A DNA stretch of 64,000 nucleotides from Fredinandcohnia quinoae (GCF_022427965.1 NZ_JAKTTI010000015.1:1-64000), one strand, 5' to 3'; positions 28,601-37,416 are shown, counted from the first letter of the stretch. Numbers and translations are program-made. Notes: a model not told the origin generated them from the sequence alone.

Positions 28601-29053
28601 ATTGCTGAGGAACAACTTGTTCAAGTTAGTCGTGATGCCACAGAAAGACTAGGTATCTTAACAAGACAGCGTTATGCAATTGAAGTGGATTCACAAGGGG
28701 GATTCATTATGCGGGATGATGCGAATGGAGGAGTTAGACGCCCTGTTACATCATTATCTGGTGGGGAAACCTTCTTAACATCATTGGCATTAGCATTATC
28801 TCTTTCAGCCCAAATTCAGCTGCGTGGAGAGTATCCACTCCAGTTCTTCTTCTTAGATGAAGGCTTTGGAACATTAGATGCAGACCTGTTAGACACTGTT
28901 GTCTCGGCACTTGAGAAGCTTCATTCGAAACAGCTAGCAGTTGGAGTTATCAGTCATGTTCAGGAACTAAGGGCGAGATTACCAAAACGTCTTATTGTAA
29001 TACCCGCGGAACCATCTGGAAGGGGTACACAAGTAAAAATTGAAACCTTGTAA
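25661..29053 (+). CDS. sbcC: Exonuclease subunit SbcC, Rad50-type ATPase
   Basis: The 1130-aa SMC-like protein has Walker A GPTGSGKSSILDA near residue 35, long coiled coils on both sides of the zinc hook CPVCGSTEHP (near the middle), and a C-terminal ATPase half with signature SLSGGETFLTSLAL and Walker B FFFLDEGFGTLD. It bridges DNA ends and drives the SbcD nuclease. It is coupled to sbcD by a four-base overlap. Confidence 0.96.
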   Translation: MKPISLTVAGLHSFREKQVIDFSSLCEGGVFGIFGPTGSGKSSILDAMTLALYGKVERASNNTLGILNHAEEQLHVSLTFELQNANGAKRYMIERSFKRADELRVKSSVSRLIEVNEESVVLADKIGEVNQQIQELLGLTIDDFTRAVVLPQGKFAEFLSLKGVDRRQMLQRLFNLEQYGDKLNKKLKNKLSTAKSELNEVVAEQTGLGDASTEAIKQAETELSEVEILLNKRQTELKKVEEQFEQSKKIWDWQQQKLTLATKLNEVEREKDHIQQLESKVKLADTADKVFPYLEEFEASNIAVMEWTNRHKEVHSQLEINKLKLEKSLENYNQARLEKTKQLPILLTKKQKLIEAKVIQEKAVVLENELRVLHGKLNALKKQTNEKQQLITNLSDVITRGLEKQKMLKEEQSKLTVSASERDVIRKAYEQKQLILHNNETLRGLLEEKNKKQKQLAEAEKMFATKNELLSKQKKLMESLFSKTDATYHAICEIEVDSEKVILRAENEQAKQKQQLEEMRTKNLAIQLASQLKEGAACPVCGSTEHPNPLVMHDDQVNVLQKEIEHLTDGIRQAQEVKQQITTLKLQLEQISHGLVQEYPGHLEVQIKENPPVKEIDVFPSIYSKLDHLQIEIKSFNQDYLQLKETGRKAIQEVRALTQSIAQIESTKENLQMNHMEIQEKVTSLSKRVENQKAEWNQIFTNMQFDSIETKMAEISTKDKNVQELTAQLDHIAKILEQREQESGKHQEDFNQFERNVIELTSALQNKDEALHEHREKLSQEIGENDINQLLSETEQLLKNVEEKEASTYEIWLHTQQICQQLENETHAAAQSLTESKSRLEKSTAKWNEVKSETNFLSIEDVKSAILSKNDQEIMKRTIEEYSDKVKQLFAELTNLNELLNGKEISFEKWQDIQKIREEIKEMVNEAVEAKGAALKALQVLQEKHVRFNELEGRRTELDALVEQYHQLQAVFKGNSFVEYIAEEQLVQVSRDATERLGILTRQRYAIEVDSQGGFIMRDDANGGVRRPVTSLSGGETFLTSLALALSLSAQIQLRGEYPLQFFFLDEGFGTLDADLLDTVVSALEKLHSKQLAVGVISHVQELRARLPKRLIVIPAEPSGRGTQVKIETL

Positions 29054-29056
29054 AAA

Positions 29057-29085
29057 GCAGGTACGTCTAGTACCTGCTCTTTCTT
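29057..29085. terminator. Bidirectional terminator between sbcC and gerPF
   Basis: GCAGGTAC / GTACCTGC perfect stem. TCTTTCTT follows on the plus strand and CTTTTTAC on the minus strand. Confidence 0.85.
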
Positions 29086-29302
29086 ATGCATTCCTCTTAA
29101 TTAGTTGATCTGCAAAATCCTCGTCATTAGTATTTGTTGAATTTAGACCATTATTTGTACAGATGAAGTCACCTGTATTAAATGAACCAGATCCTGAATA
29201 GGTTTTAGCTGAATCCTTAGGTGATACATAGAAGGAGTCCCCAAAATTAACGACCCCACCGCCAATACTTATAATTTTTATGGGACCTACTATTGCTGGC
29301 AT
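29084..29302 (-). CDS. gerPF: Spore germination protein GerPF
   Basis: The 72-aa protein begins MPAIVGPIKIISIGGG and contains the GSGSFNTGD motif shared by GerPA and GerPF. It is the last gene of the operon, the gerPF position. GerP proteins are made in the mother cell and lie in the inner spore coat, where they let germinants pass to their receptors. GGGTG lies upstream of the ATG. Confidence 0.93.
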   Translation of the reverse strand: MPAIVGPIKIISIGGGVVNFGDSFYVSPKDSAKTYSGSGSFNTGDFICTNNGLNSTNTNDEDFADQLIKRNA

Positions 29303-29351
29303 TTTCAGACACCCTTTATTAATTGAATTTACTATACGCTATGATATCAAT

Positions 29352-29750
29352 TTATGTTTCGTTACTAGTATGAGTCCTATGGCGTTTAGGTAAAAGTTTT
29401 CGAATATGTTTAAGTCTTGCTTCAGCATTGATAATTTCGGTTGAACCTACCTGCATAACTGAGGAAGATGATAGCCCAGTTACCTTTATTGAATTTACTT
29501 TTATAATAGGATTTTGATTACAAATATTCATATTCATATTTTCGGTAATAGTAACTTTCGGTAATTCTTGAGAGAAAATTGAATAGGCCGAAAAATTACC
29601 CTCGTTTGTGAAAAAAAGTGGCACTTCTCGTTGAACAGCAAGTGCGGTTGATACTGGAGTAATTTTTTTTGAATCCCCAATTTCTAAAATTGAACTAAAT
29701 GCAATCGAATTAACATAAATAAAGTCAACAACTGATAATCGATTCATCAT
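29352..29750 (-). CDS. gerPE: Spore germination protein GerPE
   Basis: The 132-aa protein has the family pattern RLSVVDFIYVNSIAFSSILEIGDS and a second copy of the motif near the C-terminus (SSVMQVGSTEIINAEARLKHIR). It follows gerPD closely in the gerPABCDEF order and is an inner-coat component needed for normal coat permeability to germinants. Two ATGs are adjacent; the first is used here. Confidence 0.92.
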   Translation of the reverse strand: MMNRLSVVDFIYVNSIAFSSILEIGDSKKITPVSTALAVQREVPLFFTNEGNFSAYSIFSQELPKVTITENMNMNICNQNPIIKVNSIKVTGLSSSSVMQVGSTEIINAEARLKHIRKLLPKRHRTHTSNET

Positions 29751-29756
29751 TGTACA

Positions 29757-29936
29757 TCAAGCCTGTGGTGAGAGGGGAACATATGGCCCAATAATTAAAG
29801 ATTCAGGTGGAGTATCAAATACAGATGATAAACAAATCGTTTTTGTGTCTCCAATTAAAAATACAGAGGACGCACCGACACCAACAATATTGATATTACC
29901 AACTTGAATATCCTTATTTACAACGGTGAAATTCAT
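29757..29936 (-). CDS. gerPD: Spore germination protein GerPD (short gene)
   Basis: This 59-aa gene is easily missed because of its length. It begins MNFTVVNKDIQVGNINIVGV, continues GASSVFLIGD, and ends in PYVPLSPQA; the xxSSVFxIGD motif is the recurring GerP signature. Its ATG overlaps the gerPC stop by four bases, and gerPE starts six bases after its stop. Size and operon position match B. subtilis GerPD. It acts with the other GerP proteins in the coat. Confidence 0.92.
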   Translation of the reverse strand: MNFTVVNKDIQVGNINIVGVGASSVFLIGDTKTICLSSVFDTPPESLIIGPYVPLSPQA

Positions 29937-30571
29937 TTTGGTTTCCCTTCTTTCATGTTGTCTGGTATATGGTTCATAAAAGATGTAATCGAGTTTTGTA
30001 TATCCATTTTTACTTTTGTTATAATAGATTGATAGATTTCTTTTTCATGTACAGGAGTACGTAGGTCAGCTTGATATTGTTGTAAATAATAATGAATCCG
30101 TTCATGAATTTGATTGCGAATATCTTCTATAATAAAATCACTATAGCCTTCAGCAAGGATGTAACCTTCACTTTTCTCCAGTTGACTGATGATATGATAA
30201 CAGTCATTAGTTAAAAACTCATTTATTTCATTTTCAATTTTTTCTATAACGGGCTTATGAATATGTCTTACATCCGGTATGTTCGTTTTCCCTTGTTGTG
30301 ATACAGCGAATTCTTCTATTTGCTCCCCGTTTGTGGGATTTAAACCAATATTTAATGTACCATCTAATGTTTCTACTTTTAATTGATCAAATTTATATTC
30401 GATCCGATCAATATGGGTTGAAGGTCTTTTTTTAATTTCATCTACTGTTGTCTGAAGCTGATTAATTATTTTCTCCAAATGATTAATTCGTTGATTTTGA
30501 GTTTCTACATACTGGTGAAGTTGTTGTAAATATATAGAAATATCGTAATTATATGAGTACAAGATATTCAC
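29933..30571 (-). CDS. gerPC: Spore germination protein GerPC
   Basis: The 212-aa protein has an N-terminal coiled-coil stretch (about residues 10-55) followed by the typical GerPC strand KVETLDGTLNIGLNP and a hydrophilic C-terminal helix region. It is the only large member of the operon and fits the family length. Translation starts after a purine-rich AAGAGGTG site. It is probably a scaffold or interaction partner of the small GerP proteins in the coat. Confidence 0.92.
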   Translation of the reverse strand: MNILYSYNYDISIYLQQLHQYVETQNQRINHLEKIINQLQTTVDEIKKRPSTHIDRIEYKFDQLKVETLDGTLNIGLNPTNGEQIEEFAVSQQGKTNIPDVRHIHKPVIEKIENEINEFLTNDCYHIISQLEKSEGYILAEGYSDFIIEDIRNQIHERIHYYLQQYQADLRTPVHEKEIYQSIITKVKMDIQNSITSFMNHIPDNMKEGKPK

Positions 30572-30633
30572 CTCTTCTTTTCGCCTTTATTGTTATATTA
30601 TGCATAAGGGTAAAAATGGGTGAATGCCTATCT

Positions 30634-30846
30634 TTAAGCCGAAGTTGGGGATGTTAGTGGTACAGCAGGGCCCTCCAATGTGGAGGAGACTGCCTCGGGT
30701 GCAGGTTCTGTGAACCCACCTGTATTGTGAAGATGGGATACCGGCTTAATAATGCCGGCACTACCAATTTGTAGTACTGAAGAATTATTAATACTTCCAA
30801 TTTTAAGGGATTGAATACAAATGGTTTGATTGATGTAATAATTCAA
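30634..30846 (-). CDS. gerPB: Spore germination protein GerPB (TTG start)
   Basis: The 70-aa protein reads MNYYINQTICIQSLKIGSI, then NNSSVLQIGSAGIIKPVS, matching GerPB. An ATG nine codons further upstream would put the strong AGGAGG ribosome site inside the coding region; the TTG nine bases after AGGAGG gives the family N-terminus and is chosen. It lies 13 bases after gerPA. Role: inner spore coat permeability to germinants. Confidence 0.9.
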   Translation of the reverse strand: MNYYINQTICIQSLKIGSINNSSVLQIGSAGIIKPVSHLHNTGGFTEPAPEAVSSTLEGPAVPLTSPTSA

Positions 30847-30859
30847 AATAGCATCCCTC

Positions 30860-31081
30860 CTATAAATTTCCAATTGTTACTTGATCAATATTATCCGTAT
30901 CATACGTATTTGTTACACTTTGGTGATTATTAATTCGCAAGCCATCACCTGTATTAAAAGACCCAGCCCCAGCAAATGTCTTTGCTACACTATTTGGTGC
31001 CATCTGAAACACATCACCAATATTAAAAATACTACTATTTCCAATACTATTCACCTTAACTGCTCCTACAATAGCTGGCAT
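30860..31081 (-). CDS. gerPA: Spore germination protein GerPA
   Basis: The 73-aa protein begins MPAIVGAVKVNSIGNSS and contains FNIGDVFQMAP and GAGSFNTGDG, the GerPA pattern. A GTG three codons upstream overlaps the GGGTG site and is rejected. It is first in the operon. On the minus strand CATACACTG (31112-31120), preceded by an AC dinucleotide about 17 bases upstream, resembles a sigma-K -10 region, as expected for this mother-cell operon; that promoter call is tentative. Confidence 0.93.
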   Translation of the reverse strand: MPAIVGAVKVNSIGNSSIFNIGDVFQMAPNSVAKTFAGAGSFNTGDGLRINNHQSVTNTYDTDNIDQVTIGNL

Positions 31082-31228
31082 GTGTAACACCCTTTTTGTT
31101 ATTAACTACAACAGTGTATGAGTATAGCCCAAAAGTTGTGAATGGATTGTTGTTGGTAAATATCTCTAGTGAATAAGGACATGTTCAACTATAATTTAAT
31201 TAAGTAAATATGTTAGGGAGTTGGAGGA

Positions 31229-32413
31229 ATGAACAAAGAAATTCTTATGCCGATTACGGTAAAAGAACGAATTCAATCAATTGATGTAATTAGGGGCTTG
31301 GCTATCTTGGGGATATTTTTAGTGAATTTGCCATCCTTCTATGCACCAATGCTTTATTTAGATCCAGAAAAATGGTGGAGTGGATCATTGAATCAGGGAA
31401 CAAATCAATTTATCGATATTTTTGCCCAGGCTAGCTTTTATACGCTATTTTCTTTCCTTTTTGGTTTTGGAATGGTCATTTTTAAAGAGCGAGCAATTGC
31501 AAAGGGATATTCTTATTATCGGCTGATTACACGCAGACTTCTTGTTCTGCTCATAATTGGTTGTATCCATGCATTTTTGATTTGGCACGGAGATATTTTA
31601 ATTTCGTATGCAATTGTTGGAGCCATTATGATATTATTTCATAAAGCAAAGCCAGTGACTTTGCTCATTTGGTCACTGTTGTTAATTTTTATACCTAGTG
31701 TATTAATATCGGGATTAATGATACTTGCGTCGTTAGTAGCACCAGAGGTAGCAATCTATCCTTATGATGAGTTGCTAGCTGCTAAACTTGTTGAGGTATA
31801 TAGCTCAGGGTCCTTTGCGGAAATTACGTTACAAAGAATTGAAGATTGGTATTATATAAATAATCTTGCCAATGGATTTTTTCTCATCCTAACATTGCTA
31901 CCAATGTTTCTTCTTGGTGCGTTTATTGCAAAATCAAAATGGTTTGAGAATACAAATGAACATTTGAAAAAGATTAGAGTACTATGGCTGATCTCATTGG
32001 TAATCGGTTTGCCGACAAAGCTAGCACCGTATCTCTTTGGCAAAAATTTAGGTACTGATTATATACAAGATACGATTGGTGGTCCTGCAACAGCGATCCT
32101 TTATGCAACTTCAATCGTGTTGCTTGTAAGACTTCCAATTTGGAATAAGATTTTATCACCATTAGCAGCAGTCGGTAGACTTTCAATGAGTAATTATTTA
32201 TTTCAATCGTTCATTTGTACTTTAATCTTTTATAGTTATGGGCTTGGATTTTATAATAAAATGCAGCCTTTCACTGGTACATTGTTGGCAGTTGGAATTT
32301 TTATTGTTCAAATTTTCCTTAGCAAGCTGTGGATTAAGAGGTTTCGGTACGGTCCAGTTGAATGGTTGTGGAGAACACTTACCTATGGTCAAAAAGTTCA
32401 GATCAAAAAATAG
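31229..32413 (+). CDS. DUF418-family membrane protein
   Basis: The 394-aa protein has about ten membrane segments. It opens with the family hallmark RIQSIDVIRGLAILGIFLVN (DUF1624/DUF418 N-terminus) and ends with the DUF418 block LSKLWIKRFRYGPVEWLWRTLTYG. Such proteins occur widely in Bacillus and resemble membrane acyltransferases, but no function is established. It is single, with AGGGAG eight bases before the ATG. Confidence 0.85.
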   Translation: MNKEILMPITVKERIQSIDVIRGLAILGIFLVNLPSFYAPMLYLDPEKWWSGSLNQGTNQFIDIFAQASFYTLFSFLFGFGMVIFKERAIAKGYSYYRLITRRLLVLLIIGCIHAFLIWHGDILISYAIVGAIMILFHKAKPVTLLIWSLLLIFIPSVLISGLMILASLVAPEVAIYPYDELLAAKLVEVYSSGSFAEITLQRIEDWYYINNLANGFFLILTLLPMFLLGAFIAKSKWFENTNEHLKKIRVLWLISLVIGLPTKLAPYLFGKNLGTDYIQDTIGGPATAILYATSIVLLVRLPIWNKILSPLAAVGRLSMSNYLFQSFICTLIFYSYGLGFYNKMQPFTGTLLAVGIFIVQIFLSKLWIKRFRYGPVEWLWRTLTYGQKVQIKK

Positions 32414-32414
32414 A

Positions 32415-32440
32415 GGCATTCAATATTGAATGCCTTTTTT
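32415..32440. terminator. Terminator shared by two convergent genes
   Basis: A GGCATTCAA / TTGAATGCC stem with a TA loop is followed by TTTTTT on the plus strand. On the minus strand it follows the Spo0E-like gene. Confidence 0.85.
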
Positions 32441-32606
32441 AATTCACCAATTTAAGTCTTCTTTCCAATGCCTTTTGATGAATGTTTAATAATTGATCTA
32501 GCTCTTGGCTACATTTCACGGTCTCTTTCGCTGTATACCCATACCGATTTGCTAAAAAAATCATTTTTCGACGTTTTATCTCGATCACTAGCTTTAACAT
32601 CAACAT
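32439..32606 (-). CDS. yisI: Spo0E-like aspartyl-phosphate phosphatase (short gene)
   Basis: This 55-aa protein was found by reading the minus strand. It contains NRYGYTAKETVKCSQELDQLL, the Spo0E-family signature with the essential SQELD motif; here it is a two-helix hairpin of the usual size. Family members dephosphorylate Spo0A-P or related regulators and delay sporulation. The position between gerP and rocD/yisL matches yisI of B. subtilis, a Spo0E-family phosphatase gene. GGAG lies eight bases before the second of three clustered ATGs, which I use as start; the exact start is uncertain. Confidence 0.85.
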   Translation of the reverse strand: MLMLKLVIEIKRRKMIFLANRYGYTAKETVKCSQELDQLLNIHQKALERRLKLVN

Positions 32607-32766
32607 TATCATTTCTCCATTTGCAGCATTTTAACCGTATTGAAGATTCTAGGTTGTCTTATTTGGTCCACTATTATTATAACTTTCTACAAAAATAATT
32701 AAACAAGTTCGCTAAAAGTTCTTAAATTATTACATATTCATACAAAATCCTGCAAAATCTCTAAAT

Positions 32767-32798
32767 AAAAAAAGTCTGTGGGTTTCTTTACCACAGAC
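32767..32798 (-). terminator. rocD terminator
   Basis: On the minus strand, GTCTGTGG / CCACAGAC stem followed by seven T. The stretch 32607-32766 upstream of the phosphatase gene holds only AT-rich sequence. Confidence 0.9.
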
Positions 32799-32808
32799 CT
32801 ACTACAAA

Positions 32809-33999
32809 TTAAGATAATACTTCCTTAACCCTATCAATTGCCCAGTCTAGATCTTCTTTCGAAATGATTAGTGGTGGGGCAAAACGAATAACAGTGTCAT
32901 GAGTTTCTTTACAAAGTAACCCTACATCTTTAAGTTTTTCACAATATGGGCGCGCATCCTCAGTCAGCTCAACACCAATAAATAATCCTCGACCTCTTAC
33001 TTCTTTAATCATTGGATTCCTGATTTCACGCAGCTTTTCCATCATATATGTGCCTAGTTCAAGTGACCGTTCTGCAAGCTTTTCATCAATTAATACATCT
33101 AATGCAGCGATAGATACGGCACATGCAAGCGGGTTTCCTCCAAATGTGGATCCGTGTGAACCAGGGTTAAATACCCCAAGGATGTCATTGTTTGCAGCAA
33201 CACATGAAATAGGGAATACGCCACCACCAAGTGCCTTTCCTAAAATATACATATCAGGTATGATGTTTTCCCATTCACATGCAAACAATTTTCCAGATCG
33301 TGCCAAACCAGCTTGTATTTCATCTGCAATATACAGTACATTATTTTCTTTACATATGTTATAGCTTTCTGTTAAAAAGCCATCTCGAGGAATTTTAATA
33401 CCTGCTTCACCTTGAATTGGTTCAAAAATAAATGCAGCTGTATTTGAGGTAATCGCCGATTTTAGTGCGTCAAGATCACCATATGGAATGACTTTAATTC
33501 CAGGCAGCATTGGCCCAAATCCACGTTTATACTCGTCACTTGATGACATTGAAACAGCTGTCATCGTACGGCCATGAAAATTGTCATCACATACAATTAC
33601 TTCAGCTTGATTTTCAGCAACACCTTTTACGTCATATGCCCAACGACGAGCAGCTTTAAATGCTGTTTCAACGGCTTCTGCTCCTGTATTCATTGGTAAG
33701 ATCATATCTTTTTTAGTAAGCTTTGCAACCTTTTCATACCATGGTCCAAGCTGGTCATTATGAAATGCTCGTGATGTTAATGTAATTTTATCTGCTTGGT
33801 CTTTTAATGCTTGAATAATTTTTGGGTGTCTATGTCCTTGGTTAACAGCAGAATATGCACTTAACATATCCATGTACTTATTCCCTTCAGGATCCTCTAC
33901 CCATACACCTTCAGCTCTAGATATGACAATCGGAAGCGGGTGATAATTATGTGCTCCATAATGATCTGTTAATGAAATAAGTTCTTCTGTCTTACTCAA
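32809..33999 (-). CDS. rocD: Ornithine aminotransferase
   Basis: The 396-aa PLP enzyme converts ornithine and 2-oxoglutarate to glutamate semialdehyde and glutamate in arginine catabolism. Hallmarks: [14 protein letters not shown] near the N-terminus, FHGRTM, the PLP-phosphate and Asp region [12 protein letters not shown] ... [10 protein letters not shown], and lysine in ILGKALGGG. Translation starts at TTG after GGAGGGG. It is alone here, without other roc genes. Confidence 0.93.
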   Translation of the reverse strand: MSKTEELISLTDHYGAHNYHPLPIVISRAEGVWVEDPEGNKYMDMLSAYSAVNQGHRHPKIIQALKDQADKITLTSRAFHNDQLGPWYEKVAKLTKKDMILPMNTGAEAVETAFKAARRWAYDVKGVAENQAEVIVCDDNFHGRTMTAVSMSSSDEYKRGFGPMLPGIKVIPYGDLDALKSAITSNTAAFIFEPIQGEAGIKIPRDGFLTESYNICKENNVLYIADEIQAGLARSGKLFACEWENIIPDMYILGKALGGGVFPISCVAANNDILGVFNPGSHGSTFGGNPLACAVSIAALDVLIDEKLAERSLELGTYMMEKLREIRNPMIKEVRGRGLFIGVELTEDARPYCEKLKDVGLLCKETHDTVIRFAPPLIISKEDLDWAIDRVKEVLS

Positions 34000-34141
34000 T
34001 ATTATCCCCTCCGGTAATTATTTTTGATACTACTAACAATATCCTACTGTGGAAAGGGAATCAACACTAAAACTTTTAGTTTTTATAAGAAACATGCTAT
34101 TATATATGGTATATGTACTAGAAAAAGGAGGAAATTAAGAG

Positions 34142-34507
34142 ATGACAGTTAATACACATGCACATATTGCGGCATGGGCGATTGCAATAATACTATTTAT
34201 TATTACATTCGTACTACTTAATGGTGAAAAAGCAAAAGCAGTAAAAATCATGCATATGACATTGCGCCTGTTTTACTTATTTATTTTAGCTACTGGTTTA
34301 CTCTTATTATTTGGTGGGGTTCAAATAGACGGGGAATACATAGGAAAAGCAATTCTTGGATTGTTAGTGATTGGGTTTATGGAAATGATTTTAACTCGTA
34401 AAAGTGATGGTAGACCTACTGGTTTATTTTGGGTTCTGTTGATAATCGTGCTTGCTCTAACGATTGCTCTAGGATGGCGTCTACCATTAGGCATATTGCA
34501 CATGTAA
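34142..34507 (+). CDS. yisL: YisL-family (UPF0344/DUF1516) membrane protein
   Basis: The 121-aa protein has four membrane helices. It begins MTVNTHAHIAAWAIAI, and a short charged loop (TRKSDGRPTG) sits before the last helix, as in the YisL family. AAAGGAGG lies upstream of the ATG. The function of the family is unknown. Its place after gerP, yisI and rocD matches yisL of B. subtilis. Confidence 0.85.
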   Translation: MTVNTHAHIAAWAIAIILFIITFVLLNGEKAKAVKIMHMTLRLFYLFILATGLLLLFGGVQIDGEYIGKAILGLLVIGFMEMILTRKSDGRPTGLFWVLLIIVLALTIALGWRLPLGILHM

Positions 34508-34520
34508 TAAAATATTTCGA

Positions 34521-34548
34521 AAAGCTGCCATTTTTGGTAGCTTTTTTT
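34521..34548 (+). terminator. Terminator after yisL
   Basis: AGCTGCCA / TGGTAGCT stem (one wobble) with T-rich loop, followed by TTTTTTT. Confidence 0.8.
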
Positions 34549-34637
34549 AACTTTTAGTGTTTTTGAATAAAAAAATATGCTATCTTAAGATTATGAACTG
34601 TCATACTTCTAGAGTTTGAAAGAGTGGTGAATATTGC

Positions 34638-36617
34638 TTGAGAACATTGAGTTTGAAATGCAGACAATTCGAAGAAATTGAAAAATTTGTTAAGCAACAT
34701 CATCTAACTAGTGAAAAAAATATACTTGTTCAGCTATTAAGTGGGAAAGCAGATGAACAATCTTATATTAGCTTGCTTACCAAAATTGAAAAACTACTAC
34801 CTCAGGCTGTCACTATTGGAACAACAACTGAAGAGAAAATTGTTGAACATCCTATTTCAGGAGATTCATTTTTTATATTATTTACGATCTATTCTTCATC
34901 GATCTTTGTATCATCAAAGGATATTAATCAATTATATCAAAATTTCGAGTTATCAGAGCAACGGTATAGTTCACTATTTGAACATAATACAGATATCGTA
35001 TATTCAACAGATCTTGAAGGTAGATTCACAAGTGTTAACCCAGCATTTGAGCGAATAATCGGGTATACAGAGAAAGAAGTACTTGATAAAAACTCATTAA
35101 ATTTTGTAAAAGAGACAGATGTTCCAAAGGTACGTATGCATTTTAATCGAGCTAAAAAAGGAAAAGAGCAGTACTATGAACTTGAAATTCAATCGAAAAG
35201 TGGAGAAATGTATTTATTTTTAATTAAGAATATTCCTATCATTATGAATGGTGAAATGGTAGGGATATACGGAATAGGCAGAGACATTACAGAGCAAAAA
35301 AGAGCGGAAGAGAAAATTGCATATCTAGCTTACTATGACACGGCAACTGGATTGCCAAATCGATTGAGATTTACGGAACAAGTTAATGAATTTGTTCATC
35401 GGATGGAGAAGAAGAAACAGCATCTCGCCGTTATGTTTATTGATTTAGATCGATTTAAATTAATTAATGATACTGCTGGTCATTATGCTGGAGATATGAT
35501 TTTAAAGGAGCTTATAAATCGAATCAAAAGATTACTCCCTTCTAGGTGCTATTTAGCGAGATTTAGCGGAGATAAATTCACGATTCTTTTTACGAAAAAT
35601 ATTGGGATTAATAGTGTCGTAGACCATGGTCAGAAGCTATTACACGAGATTGCAAAACCAATCATGTATGAGGGACAGGAATTTTTCTTAACGGCAAGCA
35701 TCGGTGTAAGTATGTATCCAACTGACGGTGTTAACACTGATTCCTTACTTAAACATGCTGATACTGCAATGAACCTAGCAAAAAAGCAGGGTGGAAATAA
35801 AATGAAGTTTTATTCCACAGAAATGAATGAACAAGTTCTTTATCAGCTTGAATTAGAAAGCTATTTACGTCGTGCATTGGATAAGGATGAATTTTATTTA
35901 TGCTATCAGCCATTAATTGACCTTAAGACTGGAGGGATTTTTGGAAGTGAGGCATTAATAAGGTGGAATCATCCAAAGCTTGGTCTTGTTTCACCTGGAG
36001 AATTCATACCATTAGCAGAGGAAACTGGGCTAATTCATGATATTGGAATTTGGGTACTCAAACAAGCATGTTTGCAAAATAAAAAGTGGCATGATATGGG
36101 ATATGATCATTTAACGATTTCAGTAAATGTTTCAGCAAACCAATTTCAACAAATTAGTTTTATAAATGAAGTGAAGGAAGCATTGAATGAATCAGGCCTT
36201 GCGCCTCAACACTTGACACTAGAGCTTACTGAAGGTGTTATGCTACGGAATATTTCGCATAGTATTGTTGTCATGCAGGAATTACAAAAGCTAGGTGTAA
36301 AGGTTTCTATTGATGATTTTGGTACAGGTTATTCATCTCTTAGTTATCTGAAGGATTTACCTATCAATACTTTAAAAATCGATCAATCATTTATCAATAA
36401 TTTAAAGGTGAATACATCAGATATCGCAATTGTTAAAGCAATTATTACGATGGGGCATGGATTATCAATGAAAGTAGTTGCCGAAGGTGTTGAGACCTGT
36501 GAGCAAATATCACTATTGAAAGAGCTTCAATGTCATTATGCACAAGGCTTCTATATTGATCGACCGTTAATTAGTGAAGATTTTACAAATGGTCTAGCTG
36601 CGAGGAAAGTTAATTAG
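34638..36617 (+). CDS. PAS-GGDEF-EAL protein, likely c-di-GMP phosphodiesterase
   Basis: The protein has 659 aa from a TTG start with only a weak ribosome site, so the start is tentative. Residues 1-95 resemble part of a FIST sensory domain, a PAS domain covers about 108-220, the GGDEF domain about 228-395 and EAL about 405-650. The cyclase signature reads SGDKF instead of GGDEF, which predicts no synthase activity. The EAL half keeps SEALIRW, NVSANQF, LELTEG, DDFGTGYSSL, LKIDQSF and AEGVET, so c-di-GMP hydrolysis is expected. No transmembrane segment is evident. Confidence 0.88.
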   Translation: MRTLSLKCRQFEEIEKFVKQHHLTSEKNILVQLLSGKADEQSYISLLTKIEKLLPQAVTIGTTTEEKIVEHPISGDSFFILFTIYSSSIFVSSKDINQLYQNFELSEQRYSSLFEHNTDIVYSTDLEGRFTSVNPAFERIIGYTEKEVLDKNSLNFVKETDVPKVRMHFNRAKKGKEQYYELEIQSKSGEMYLFLIKNIPIIMNGEMVGIYGIGRDITEQKRAEEKIAYLAYYDTATGLPNRLRFTEQVNEFVHRMEKKKQHLAVMFIDLDRFKLINDTAGHYAGDMILKELINRIKRLLPSRCYLARFSGDKFTILFTKNIGINSVVDHGQKLLHEIAKPIMYEGQEFFLTASIGVSMYPTDGVNTDSLLKHADTAMNLAKKQGGNKMKFYSTEMNEQVLYQLELESYLRRALDKDEFYLCYQPLIDLKTGGIFGSEALIRWNHPKLGLVSPGEFIPLAEETGLIHDIGIWVLKQACLQNKKWHDMGYDHLTISVNVSANQFQQISFINEVKEALNESGLAPQHLTLELTEGVMLRNISHSIVVMQELQKLGVKVSIDDFGTGYSSLSYLKDLPINTLKIDQSFINNLKVNTSDIAIVKAIITMGHGLSMKVVAEGVETCEQISLLKELQCHYAQGFYIDRPLISEDFTNGLAARKVN

Positions 36618-36654
36618 AAAAGGGAGCTGATACTTATGTATCAACTCCCTTTTC
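36618..36654. terminator. Bidirectional terminator
   Basis: AAAAGGGAG-C-TGATAC pairs with GTATCA-A-CTCCCTTTT; it separates convergent genes and overlaps the yisN-like stop. Confidence 0.85.
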
Positions 36655-37218
36655 TCTCTTTTGTAGATTTGTTAGAATTGCCCTTTTTCCTGTAGCTATA
36701 GTAAATTCAAATCGGTCAATTTCTTTGCTATTTCTTGAAAAATGATGATGAACCGAGCATATAGTTTCAGTATTATCATATATAATGAAATTAACCCCTT
36801 GGAAATGTTGCTTGTCTTTGCTATATATAAATTGGTTGTGGCAATGTATGCAATCATATAATGAAAAAGAAAGATTATTTAATAATGATGTGTATTTTAA
36901 AAATAAATCCTCAGAAAAGTTCTCTAAAAATTTATTATAAGACTGTGGAAGCCATTTACGAAAACGAAGGCAATCTCCATTTTCAAGTTTATAAAAATAG
37001 TCACACATTTTGATAAGACCTTCTTCTACAAAGACTCCTTTTTCCCATCTATTAAGGGTAAATACTTCTACATCATGATCAATCATTTCTTCAAGCATGG
37101 ATGCTTCGTCACTTTCTGCATCAAAAAAAATCCATTGTTCATTAATACATTCTACTGTTCCGACAATATGTGATCGTTTCTGCTCCTTGATGTTGCCTAA
37201 TCGTTGTTGTAGATCCAA
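36634..37218 (-). CDS. yisN: YisN-like (DUF2777) protein of unknown function
   Basis: The 194-aa soluble protein translates from TTG seven bases after GGAGG. It contains two Cys-rich spots (CIHCHN near residue 128 and CSVHHHF near 154) that might bind metal, and begins MDLQQRLGNIKEQKRSHIVG. Length and its position downstream of yisL suggest B. subtilis YisN (DUF2777 family). I recognise the family only moderately well; function is unknown. Confidence 0.6.
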   Translation of the reverse strand: MDLQQRLGNIKEQKRSHIVGTVECINEQWIFFDAESDEASMLEEMIDHDVEVFTLNRWEKGVFVEEGLIKMCDYFYKLENGDCLRFRKWLPQSYNKFLENFSEDLFLKYTSLLNNLSFSLYDCIHCHNQFIYSKDKQHFQGVNFIIYDNTETICSVHHHFSRNSKEIDRFEFTIATGKRAILTNLQKREKGVDT

Positions 37219-37416
37219 TGCAAATCCTCCATCCGTCTAAGTTATCCTTGTTATCCCGCATTAACTGGAAGTAAAACCCCCACTGATTGAAGTTTCACTT
37301 TATCGTTTTAGACAAGAAACAAGAAATATATAACGGAGTATGTGAAATTTGACTTTTTATGTTGGAAAGGGTTACTTTAAGAAAGGAGAATATATAGAAA
37401 GTAGGAGAAGCCTAAG

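Noticed and set aside
30881-31087. 68-aa plus-strand ORF opposite gerPA
   Set aside because: It is antisense to a clear gerPA gene, has low-complexity Ile/Thr/Ser/Cys content and no ribosome site.
32468-32698. 76-aa plus-strand ORF
   Set aside because: It is antisense to the Spo0E-like gene at 32439-32606, which has the SQELD motif and a ribosome site.
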